A DNA stretch of 22,550 nt from Utricularia gibba. Lineage: Eukaryota > Streptophyta > Magnoliopsida > Lamiales > Lentibulariaceae. The notes below the pieces were generated by a model. The model was not told the origin of the DNA. It did not search any database and saw nothing but the letters and a program-made list of their open reading frames with translations. The translations under genes were made by a program, and so were the position numbers. Below, one piece after another: positions 8,448 to 17,599 of the stretch. Where the stretch lies: the NCBI GenBank assembly GCA_002189035.1, contig NEEC01000211.1:1-22550 (forward strand). The letters run 5' to 3'. How positions within the stretch are numbered: the first letter of the stretch is position 1; every line of letters starts with the position of its first letter.

Positions 8448-9050
8448 TGATGTGACCCTCTAATCTATAGAGATTAGCAACCCACAAAAAAGAGGTGATT
8501 TTGAAGCTTAGAAGAGAACCCACCCAAGTCTACCCTCAAGAGAATAAATATCTTGCAACCAGACTTCGAAACAAAGAAAATTAGGAGCCACACTTCAGAA
8601 AGAGAGATTGATTGGAAGTGATAATCCTAGAACGCCACAAGCTCAAAGCTTGATAAGTTAAGAGTGTTCAAGCACTCAAAGGAGAGGGGAATCCTCACAA
8701 GATACATAAAATGACCAAAGATCCTGAATTAGTACATCTCTAGAGTATTTATACTCTAGAATTGGGCTCTAACATTACATAGTCCAAACTAAATGAAATA
8801 GAAAAGTCTAACAAGCCCAATGCTCTAAGTTAAGTCCATCTTCAAGTAGTTGAGCTCTTTTGATGGGATGTCTTCAAGCCCATGTTTGATTTCAATGGTA
8901 TTGAGTAGACCCTTAAGTGTATCTTCAACCATCTTTGTCTTGCTCCTAGTCATTGGTCCTGGTGGAATCATCTTTCTTTCTAATTTGTTCACTTGAACAA
9001 ACTCCTCATCATTCTTCAAATACACTTCATTATCTTCCTGGGGTTCATCA
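8448..9050 (-). repeat. 5' LTR of gypsy element
   Basis: 603-bp partner of the LTR at 2333-2935. On the element strand it starts at TGATGAACCC (9050) and ends at GTCACATCA (8448), three bases before the PBS. As the 5' LTR it should carry the promoter that makes the genomic RNA; a TATAAATA box sits at 8753-8746. It also holds a copy of the end of the integrase reading frame, which here lies upstream of any normal start and is just a by-product of LTR duplication. Satellite resumes directly at 9051. Confidence 0.96.
8739..8760 (-). promoter_or_regulatory. TATA box inside a perfect inverted repeat, 5' LTR
   Basis: On the element strand TATAAATA lies at 8753-8746, about 300 bases into the LTR, a usual place for the U3/R promoter of a plant LTR. 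It is centred in a 22-bp inverted repeat with 10-bp perfect arms (TCTAGAGTAT / ATACTCTAGA) around two bases. The same structure is at 2624-2645 in the 3' LTR. A transcription start some 30 bases downstream, near 8720, is inferred and not visible as such. Confidence 0.65.
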
Positions 9051-11269
9051 GAAAGTGATGTATTTCTTAACATTCGGTTTTCGGGGTTGCCAACATGGTT
9101 TTTCAAGGAACAGGTTCTCGTTTTGAGGCGGCCAGTATCGCAAGGAACTTGGTCCGGGCCCCTGATTCTTTATGGCTCATGAGGACAAAAGGATGCAAAT
9201 CGATGAAATAAATGATGCATTTGTTTAAATTACGATATCACGTGCACCCTACATGATTTTTTCAACAACTTACTTTATACTTTAGGTGGTGGTCTTGGGG
9301 GACAAGAGGAACCAGACAAAGGTCAGCATAGGCTTTGGCCGAAAGTAAGTTGTAGCCCGTCAAAGAAAGTGATGTATGTATTAACGTTCGGTTTTCGGGG
9401 TTGCTTACATGGCTTTTCAAGGAACAACTTCTCTTTTAGTGGCGGCCAGTCTCGCTAGGAACTTGGTCCGGGCCCCTGATTCTTATGGCTCATGAGGACA
9501 AAGGATGCAAATCAATGAATACAATGATGCATTTGTTTAAATTACGATATCACGTGCACCCGACATGATTTTTTCAACAACCTTCTTATACTTGAGGAGG
9601 TGGGTTCCGGGGCAAGAGGAACCGGAAAAAGGTCAGCTTAGGCTTGGGCCGAAAGTAAGTTGTAGCCCGATAAATAAAGTGATGTTTATTAACGTTCGGT
9701 TTTCGGGGCTGCCTACATGGTTTTTCAAGGAACATCTTCTCGTTTTTGGCGGCTAGTCTCGCTGGGAGCCTGGTCTAGACCCCAATTCTGTATGGCTCAT
9801 GGGGTCAACCGGATGCAAATCGATGAAAAAAAATGATGCATTTGTTTAAATTACGATATCACGTGCACCCTCATGATTTTTCAACAACTTACTTTATTTG
9901 AGGAGGTGGTCTTGGGGGAAGAGGAACGGAAAAAGTCAGCTTAGGCTTGGGCCGAAAGTAAGTTTTATCTCGCAAAGAAAGTGATGTATTTTATGAAGGT
10001 TCGGTTTTCGGGGTTGCCTACATGGTTTTTCAAGGAACAGCTTCTCGTTTTGTGGCGGCCAGTCTCGTGGGAACTTGGTCCAGGACCCCGATTCTGTATG
10101 GCTCATGGGGTCAACCGGATGCAAATCGATGAAAAAAATGATGCATTTGTTTAAATTACTCACGTGCACCCTACATGATTTTTTCAACAACTTACTTTAT
10201 ATTTGAGGAGGTGGTCTTGGGGGCAAGAGGAACCGGAAAAAGTCAGCTTAGGCTTGGGCCGAAAGTAAGTTTTAGCCCGGCAAATAAAGTGATGTATTTC
10301 TTAACGTTCGGTTTTCGGGGTTTCTTACATGGTTTTTCAAGGTACAGCTTCTCGTTTTGTGGCGGCCAGTCTCACTGGAACTTGGTCCGGGCCCCGATTC
10401 TTTATGGCTCATGAGACAAAGGATGCAAATCGATGAAAAAATGATGCATTTGTTTAAATTACGATATCACGTGCACCCTACATGATTTTTTCAACTTACT
10501 TTATACTTGAGGAGGTGGTCTTGGGGGGAAGAGGAACGGAAAAAGGCAGCTTAGGCTTGGGCCGAAAGTAAGTTGTAGCCCGTCAATAAAGTGATGTATT
10601 TATTAAATTCGGTTTTCGGGGGCTGCCTACATGGTTTTTCAAGGAACATCTTCTCGTTTTGTGGCGGCAGTCTCTAGGAACTTGGTCCGGGCCCCGATTC
10701 TTATGGCTCATGGGGTCAACCGGATGCAAATCGATGAATACCATGATGCATTTGTTTAAATTACGATATCACGTGCACCCTACATCATTTTTTCAACAAC
10801 GTACTTTATACTTGAGGAGGTGGTCTTGGGGGCAAGAGGAACCGGAAAAAGGTCAGCTTAGGCTTGGGCCGAAAGTAAGTTGTAGCCCGCAAATAAAGTG
10901 ATGTATTTCTTAACGTTCGCTTTTCGGGGTTGCCTACATGGTTTTTCAAGGTACAGCTTCTCGTTTTGTGGCGGCCAGTCTCACTAGGAACTTGGTCCGG
11001 GCCCCGATTCTTTATGGCTCATGAGTACAAAGGATGCAAATCGATGAAAAAAATGATGCATTTGTTTAAATTACGATATCACGTGCACCCTACATCATTT
11101 TTTCAATAACGTACTTTATACTTGAGGAGGTGGTCTTGGGGGGCAAGAGGACCCGGACAAAGGTCAGCATAGGCTTTGGCCGAAAGTAAGTTGTAGCCCG
11201 TCAAAGAAAGTGATGTATGTATTAACGTTCGGTTTTCGGGGTTGCTTACATGGTTTTTCAAGGAACAAC

Positions 11270-11700
11270 TTTCTCTTTAGTGGCGGCCAGTCTCGCTAGG
11301 AACTTGGTCCGGGCCCTGATTCTTATGGCTCATGAGGACAAAGGATGCAAATCGATGAATACAGTGATGCATTTTTTAAATTACGATATCACGTGCACCT
11401 CCATGATTTTTTAAACAACTTAGTATATCCTTGACGAGGTGGTCTTGGGGGGGAAGAGGAACGGAAAAAGGTTAGCTTAGGCTTGGGCCGAAAGTAAGTT
11501 GTAGCCCGTCAATTAAAGTGATGTATTTATGAAGTTCGGTTTTCGGGGTTGCCTACATGGTTTTTCAAGGAACATCTTCTCGTTTTGTGGCAGCCAGTCT
11601 CGCTGGGAACTTGGTTCAGGACCCGATTCTATATGGCTCATGGGGTCAACCGGATGCAAATCGATGAAAAAAAATGATGCATTTGTTTAAATTACGATAT
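11270..11700 (+). repeat. Satellite segment duplicated at 13437-13870, copy 1
   Basis: A run of distinctive variants appears in the same order here and about 2,177 bp downstream: AACAACTT(T)CTCTTTAGTGG, AAACAACTTAGTATATCC, TTGACGAGGTGG, GGTTAGCTTAGG, CCCGTCAATTAAAG, TTTATGAAG and GTGGCAGCCAGTC. The anchor offsets are 11382 to 13560 (2,178) and 11693 to 13869 (2,176), that is seven monomers. This is long-range duplication within the array. Confidence 0.8.
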
Positions 11701-13436
11701 CACGTGCACCCTGCATGATTTTTTCAACAACTTACTTTATATTTGAGGAAGTGGTCTTGGGGGCAAGAGGAACCGGATAAAAGTCAGCTTAGGCTTGGGC
11801 CGAAAGTAAGTTTTATCTCGACAAAGAAAGTGATGTATTTCTTAACGTTCGGTTTTCGGGGTTTCTTACATGGTTTTTCAAGGTACAGCTTCTCGTTTTG
11901 TGGCGGCCAGTCTCACTAGGAACTTGGTCCGGGCCCCCGATTCTTTATGGCTCATGTGGACAAAGGATGCAAATCGATAAATACAATGATGCATTTGTTT
12001 AAATTACGATATCACGTGCACCCTACATCATTTTTTCAACAACGTACTTTATACTTGAGGAGGTGGTCTTGGGGGGCAAGAGGAACCGGACAAAGGTCAG
12101 CATAGGCTTTGGCCGAAAGTAAGTTGTAGCCCGGCAAAGAAAGTGATATATTTATTAACGTTCGGTTTTCGGGGTTGCCAACATGGTTTTTCAAGGTACA
12201 GCTTCTTGTTTTGTGGCGGCTAGTCACACTAGGAACTTGGTCCGGGCCCCCGATTCTTTATGGCTCATGAGTACAAAGGATACAAATCGATGAATACAAT
12301 GATGCATTTGTTTAAATTACGATATCACGTGCACCCTACATGATTTTTCAACAACCTTTTTTATACTTGAGGAGGTGGTGTTCGGGGCAAGAGGAACCGG
12401 AAAAAGGTCAGCTTAGGCTTGGGCCGAAAGTAAGTTGTAGCCCGATAAATATAGTGATATATTTATTAACATTCGGTTTTCGGGGCTGCCTACATGGTTT
12501 TTCAAGGAACATCTTCTCGTTTTTGGCGGCTAGTCTCGTTGGAAACCTGGTCCTAGACCCCGATTCTGTATGGCTCATGGGGTCAACCGATGCAAATCGA
12601 TGAATACATGATGCATTTGTTTAAATTACGATATCACGTACACCCTACATCATTTTTTCAATAACGTACTTTATACTTGTGGAGGTGTCTTCCGGGGTAA
12701 GAGGAACGGAAAAAGGTCAGCTTAGGCTTGGGCCGAAAGTATGTTGTAGCCCGGCAAAGAAAGTGATGTATTTCTTAACGTTCGGTTTTCGGGGTTGCCT
12801 ACATGGTTTTTCAAGGTACAGCTTCTCGTTTTGTGGCGGCCAGTCTCACTAGGAACTTGGTCCGGGCCCCCGATTCTTTATGGCTCATGAGTACAAAGGA
12901 TGCAAATCGATGAATACATGATGCATTTGTTTAAATTACGATATCACGTGCACCCTACATCTTTTTTTCAACAACGTACTTTATACTTGAGGAGGTGGTC
13001 TTGGGGGCAAGAGGAACCGGACAAAGGTCAGCTTAGGCTTGGGTGGAAAGTAAGTTGTAGCCCGGCAAAGAAAGTAATCTATTTATTAACGTTCGGTTTT
13101 CGGGGTTGCCTACATGGTTTTTCAAGGAAAAGCTTCTCGTTTTGTGGCGGCCGCTCTGCAGGGAACTTGGTCCGGGCCCTCGATTCTATATGGCTCATGA
13201 GGTCAACCAGATGCAAATCGATGAAGACAAGCATGCTATTTTTTAAATTACGATATCGCGTGCAGCCCACACGATTTTTTCAACAACTTACTTTATACTT
13301 GAGAAGGCGGTCTTGGGGTGCACTAGGAATGGGACAAAGGTCAGGTTTGGCTTGCACCAAGAGTTAGTTGTAGCCCGTCAAAGAAGGTGATGTATTTATT
13401 AACATTCGGTTTTCGGGGTTGCTTACATGGTTTTTC

Positions 13437-13870
13437 AAGGAACAACTTCTCTTTAGTGGCGGCCAGTCTCGCTAGGAACTTGGTCCGGGCCCTGATTCTT
13501 TATGGCTCATGAGGACAAAGCATGCAAATCGATGAAACAAATGATGCATTTGTTTAAATTACGATATCACGTGCACCCTCCATGATTTTTTAAACAACTT
13601 AGTATATCCTTGACGAGGTGGTCTTGGGGGGAAGAGGAACGGGAAAAAGGTTAGCTTAGGCTTGGGCCGAAAGTAAGTTGTAGCCCGTCAATTAAAGTGA
13701 TGTATTTATGAAGGTTCGGTTTTCGGGGTTGCCTACATGGTTTTTCAAGGAACATCTTCTCGTTTTGTGGCAGCCAGTCTCGCTGGGAACTTGGTTCAGG
13801 ACCCCGATTCTGTATGGCTCATGGGGTCAACCGGATGCAAATCGATGAATACCATGATGCATTTAAATTA
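13437..13870 (+). repeat. Satellite segment duplicated from 11270-11700, copy 2
   Basis: Second copy of the seven-monomer-spaced segment, sharing the rare variants AAACAACTTAGTATATCC, CCCGTCAATTAAAG and GTGGCAGCCAGTC. The array ends 77 bases later at the copia LTR. Confidence 0.8.
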
Positions 13871-13947
13871 CGATATCACGTACACCCTACATCATTTTTT
13901 CAATAACGTACTTTATACTTGTGGAGGTGGTCTTCGGGGGTAAGAGG

Positions 13948-14259
13948 TGTTGGAGATCAACTCAATCCAAAGTTTGAAGGTGATTGGAAGCACTAATCTT
14001 GTGTCATAATGTTATATTTCAGATAAAAGGTGTTGAGTTCGAGCATGGAAGTGTTGGATTCGAGTTGTTGGGCTTTTTGTGTGTTTTCAATAATTGTGGC
14101 CCACTGTTGTGTAACCTAGGTATTGGGTATATATAAACCCTACTAGGAATGCGTGTCAATGAGGGTTTTGGTCATTCTTATTAGTCGTTTTTCATCCAAG
14201 GTGATCTCAGAAGCATTACCTTTTTGTTACTTCCCAAGACTCTCTTTTTTGCATCAACA
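13948..14259 (+). repeat. 5' LTR of a Ty1/copia-type element
   Basis: 312 bp starting TGTTGGAGATC and ending GCATCAACA, with inverted ends TGTTG/CAACA and a PBS directly after. It has a TATA box at 14128-14137 and a T-rich end, as expected of U3-R-U5. No matching full 3' LTR is in the window; only a 68-bp piece of its start recurs at 15367-15434. The left flank is satellite broken at GGTAAGAGG. Copia assignment comes from the gag fragment that follows. Confidence 0.88.
14128..14137 (+). promoter_or_regulatory. TATA box in copia LTR
   Basis: TATATATAAA, about 180 bases into the LTR, the usual place of the U3 core promoter. The element downstream is truncated, so any transcript would run into inverted satellite. 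Confidence 0.65.
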
Positions 14260-14271
14260 TGGTATCAGAGC
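14260..14271 (+). other. Primer-binding site, initiator tRNA-Met type (copia)
   Basis: TGGTATCAGAGC immediately after the LTR terminal CA, on the plus strand. It is identical to the gypsy PBS on the other strand at 8444-8433, because both use initiator tRNA-Met as primer. It fixes the right border of the LTR and the element's orientation. Confidence 0.95.
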
Positions 14272-14340
14272 AGTAAGGTTCTCAAACCTGTGCTCGTTTC
14301 AGTATTTTATATACCGTTCAGCGTTTTTTACTTGGTGGAT

Positions 14341-14529
14341 TACAAAGTATCAACCCAAAGCTTTTCAAGCGGTGGCTATGATGGCATCTGGGTCAAAAAG
14401 ATGCGCAGCTACCTGCGGGTCAGAAAGATTTGGGATGTTGTTGAAAGGGAGATTCCGACGATTACAATAACAAGCAAATCCACATCAGAACAGCAAGAGG
14501 AAGCTGAATATCTTCAACAGAGAAATCAT
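14341..14529 (+). pseudogene. Truncated copia gag N-terminus
   Basis: About 60 codons, open in the frame TAC-AAA-GTA at 14341. The segment GGYDGIWVKKM followed by RSYLRVRKIWDVVE has the aromatic-W-x3-M and LW/IW-x-VVE pattern that begins plant copia Gag proteins. No Met precedes it in a sensible position; the nearest in-frame Met (14224) lies in the LTR. The frame then runs a few residues into inverted satellite and stops at 14563. Everything downstream (the rest of gag, protease, integrase, RT) is missing, so this is a dead 5' remnant. The exact break is uncertain because CATGTAGGC at 14528-14536 also occurs in the satellite. Confidence 0.75.
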
Positions 14530-15366
14530 GTAGGCCAACTTACTTTCGGCCCAAGCCTAAGCTGACCTTTGTCCGGTTCCTCTTGCCCCCCAAGACCGCC
14601 TCCTCAAGTATAAAGTAAGTTGTTGAAAAAATCATGTGGGGTGCACGTGATATCGTAATTTAAACAAATGCATCATTTTTTTTAATCGATTTGCATCCGG
14701 TTGACCTCATGAGCCATAACAGAATCGGGGTCAAGGACAAGGTTCCAAGCGAGACTGGCTGCCAAAACGAGAAGCTGTTCCTTGAAAAACCATGTAGGCC
14801 ACCCCGAAAACCGAACGTTAATAAATTCATCACTTTATTTGCCAGGCTACAACTAACTCTCTGGCAAAGCCCAACCTGACCTTTGTCCCGTTCTAGGTGC
14901 ACCCGAAGACCGCCTCCTCAAGTATAAAGTAAGTTGTTGAAAAAATGATGTGGGGTGCACATGATATCGTAATTTAAAGAAATGCATCATTGTATTCATC
15001 ATTTGTATTCATCCTTGTAGCCATAAAGAATCAGGGGCCCGGACAAAGTTCCTAGCGAGACTGGCCGCCACTAAAGGAGAAGATGTTCCTTGAAAAACCA
15101 TGTAGGCAACCCCGAAAACCGAACCTTAAAAAATACATCACTTTATTTGCCGGGCTACAACATACTTTCGGCCCAAGCCTAAGCTAACCTTTTTCCCGTT
15201 CCTCTTCCCCCCAAGACCACCTCGTCAAGGATATAGTAAGTTGTTGAAAAAATGATGGAGGGTGCACGTGATATCGCAATTTAAACAAATGCATCGTTTT
15301 TTTTCATCGATTTGCATCCGGTTGACCCCATGAGCCATATAGAACCGGGGTCAAGGACCAAATTCC
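14530..15366 (-). repeat. Inverted satellite block, about 2.7 monomers
   Basis: The satellite here reads on the minus strand: CTTACTTTCGGCCCAAGCC, CCAAGACCGCCTCCTCAAG and GGTGCACGTGATATCGTAA recur at ~310-bp spacing (reverse anchors near 14654, 14970 and 15276). It contains both main forms of the second half-monomer, including the GTGCACCTAGAACGGG form at ~14890 and the TTGACGAGG...TATATCC form at ~15225. It lies between a copia 5' fragment on the left and a scrap of the same LTR on the right. Open frames in it are repeat-derived. Confidence 0.93.
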
Positions 15367-15434
15367 TGTTGCAGATCAGCCTCAATCCAAAGTTTTAAGG
15401 TGATTGGAAGCACTAATCTTGAGTTCGAGCATGA
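15367..15434 (+). repeat. 68-bp fragment of the copia LTR start
   Basis: Starts TGTTGCAGATCAG and matches the first ~55 bases of the LTR at 13948 with a few differences. It then skips 34 bases of that LTR and matches GAGTTCGAGCATG before satellite resumes at TAAGTTGTAGCCCGG. The skipped stretch is bracketed by TTG in the longer copy, fitting a small deletion between short repeats. It has the same orientation as the first copy and begins at the true LTR terminus. Confidence 0.85.
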
Positions 15435-17599
15435 TAAGTTGTAGCCCGGCAAAGAAAGTGATGTATTTATTAACATTCGGTTTTCGGGGGCTGCCTACAT
15501 GGTTTTTCAAGGAACATCTTCTCGTTTTTTGGCGGCTAGTCTCGTTGGGAACCTGGTCCTAGACCCCGATTCTGTATGGCTCATGGGGTCAACGGATGCA
15601 AATCGATGAAAAAAAAAATGATGCATTTGTTTAAATTACGATATCACGTGCACCCTACATCATTTTTTCAACAACTTACTTTATACTTGATGAGGTGGTC
15701 TTCGGGGTAAGAGGAACCGGAAAAAGGTCAGCCTAGGCTTGGGCCGAAAGTAAGTTGTAGCCCGGCAAAGAATGTGATGTATTTCTTAACGTTCGGTTTT
15801 CGGGGTTGCCTACATGATTTTTAAAGGTACAGCTTCTCGTTTTGTGGCGGCCAGTCTCACTAGGAACTTGGTCGGGCCCCGATTCTTTATGGCTCATGAG
15901 GACAAAAGGATGCAAATCGATGAATACAATGTTGCATTTGTTTAAATTGCGATATCACGTGCACCCCACGTGATTTTTTCCACAACTTACTTTATACTTA
16001 GGGAGGCGGTCTTGGGTGCACCTAGAACGGGACAAAGGTCAGGTTTGGCTTGCGCCGAGAGTTAGTTGTAACACGGCAAATAAAGTGATGTATTTATTAA
16101 CGTTCAGTTTTCGGGGGCTGCCTACATGGTTTTTCAAGGAACAGCTTCTCGTTTTGTGGCGGCCTGTATCGCAAGGAACTTGGTCCGGGCCCCTGATTCT
16201 TTATGGCTCATGAGGAGAAAAGGATGCAAATCGATGAAAAAAATGATGCATTTGTTTAAATTACGATATCACGTGCACCCTACATGATTTTTTCAACAAC
16301 TTAATTTGTACTTTAGGAGGTGGTCTTGGTGGGCAAGAGGAACGGGAAAAAGGTCAGCTTAGGCTCGGGCCGAAAGTAAGTTTTATCTCGCCAAAGAAAG
16401 TGATGTATTTATTAACGTTTGGTTTTCGGGGGTTGCCTACATGCTGTTTCAAGGGAAAGCTTCTCGTTTTGTGGCGGCCAGTCTCACTAGGAACTTGGTC
16501 CGGGCCCCCGATTCTTTATGGCTCATGTGGACAAAGGATGCAAATCGATAAATACAATGATGCATTTGTTTAAATTACGATATCACGTGCACCCTACATG
16601 ATTTTTTCAACAACTTACTTTATACTTGAGGAGGTGGTCTTCGGGGTAAGAGGAACCGGAAAAATGTCAGCTTAGGCTTGGGCCGAAAGTAAGTTGTAGC
16701 CCGGCAAAGAAAGTGATGTATTAATTAACATTCGGTTTTCGGGGTTGCCAACATGGCTTTTAAAGGAACAGTTCTCGTTTTGTGGCGGCCTGTATCGCAT
16801 GGAACTTGGTCCGGGCCCCTAATTCTTTATGGCTCATGAGGACAAAAGGATTTAAATCGATGAAAAAAATGATGCATTTGTTTAAATTACGATATCACGT
16901 GCACCCTACATGATTTTTTCAACAACTTACTTTATACTTGAGGAGGTGGTGTGCCGGGGCAAGAGGAACCGGAAAAAGGTCAGCTTAGGCTTGGGCCGAA
17001 AGTAAGTTGTAGCCCGGCAAACAAAGTGATGTATATATTAACATTCAGTTTTCGGGGGCTGCCTACATGGTTTTTCAAGGAACATCTTCTCGTTTTTTGG
17101 CGGCAAGTCCGTTGGGAACCTGGTCCTAGACCCCGATTTTGTATGGCTCATGGGGTCAACCGGATGCAAATCGATGAATACAATGATGCATTTGTTTAAA
17201 TTACGATATCACGTGCACCCTACATCATTTTTTCAACAACGTACTTTATACTTGAGGAGGTGGTCTTGGGGAGGGAGAGGAACCGAACAAAGGTCAGCAT
17301 AGGCTTTGGCCGAAAGTAAGTTGTAGCCCGGCAAAGAAAAGTGATGTATTTATTAAGGTTCGGTTTTCGGGGTTGCCAACATGGTTTTTAAAGGAAAAGC
17401 TTCTCGTTTTGTGGCGGCCGCTCTCGCAGGGAACTTGGTCCGGGCCCCGATTCTATATGGCTCATGAGGTGAACCAGATGCAAATCGATGAAGACAAGCA
17501 TGCTTTTTGATTAAATTACGATATCACGTGCACCCTACATGATTTTTTCAAAAACTTACTTTATACTTGAGGAGGTGGTCTTCGGGGTAAGAGGAATCG

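Larger units (their letters stand above)
2333..9050 (-). mobile_element. Ty3/gypsy chromovirus, CRM-like, 6.7 kb
   Basis: Complete-length LTR retrotransposon on the minus strand, 6,718 bp. Order along its own strand: 5' LTR (9050-8448), PBS for initiator tRNA-Met (8444-8433), long leader, gag with a zinc knuckle, protease, reverse transcriptase, RNase H, integrase, PPT (2949-2936) and 3' LTR (2935-2333). Protease before RT and integrase last is the Ty3/gypsy order. The integrase has a GPF module followed by a long tail ending in a GPMTRSKTK stretch that runs into the 3' LTR, a layout I know from the CRM clade of plant chromoviruses. The LTRs differ at 4 of 603 positions, so insertion is recent. 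The coding region carries two frameshifts and one stop, so this copy is unlikely to be autonomous. No target-site duplication is visible. The superfamily is certain; CRM placement is likely but needs a tree. Confidence 0.93.
9051..13947 (+). repeat. Tandem satellite array, about 16 monomers
   Basis: Continuous head-to-tail copies of the ~310-bp satellite. Anchor TTACGATATCAC positions run 9231, 9543, 9852, 10157 (decayed), 10460, 10762, 11072, 11382, 11693, 12005, 12318, 12627, 12937, 13249, 13560 and 13869, spaced 302-313 bp. The first copy starts mid-monomer at GAAAGTGATG directly against the LTR. Monomers at 9.7-10.8 kb are shorter because of scattered 1-5 base deletions. Subtypes alternate: GTCAACCGG with ATTCTGTATGGC, versus GGACAAAGG with ATTCTTTATGGC. 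Open frames across it, up to 155 codons at 12900-13367, arise from the repeat and show no protein family features. Confidence 0.95.

Noticed and set aside
8825-9106. 93-codon frame crossing from satellite into the 5' LTR
   Set aside because: It joins satellite translation to the LTR copy of the integrase tail by chance at the insertion junction; it is not a gene.
12900-13367. 155-codon open frame in the satellite, and many similar 60-90-codon frames
   Set aside because: They recur wherever the repeat does, translate the same repeat phrases in several frames, have no family features, and break with the frequent indels. They are by-products of a repeat with few stops.
14260-14271. tRNA gene fragment
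   Set aside because: TGGTATCAGAGC is complementary to the 3' end of initiator tRNA-Met and sits at the LTR border; it is a primer-binding site, as is the one at 8433-8444.
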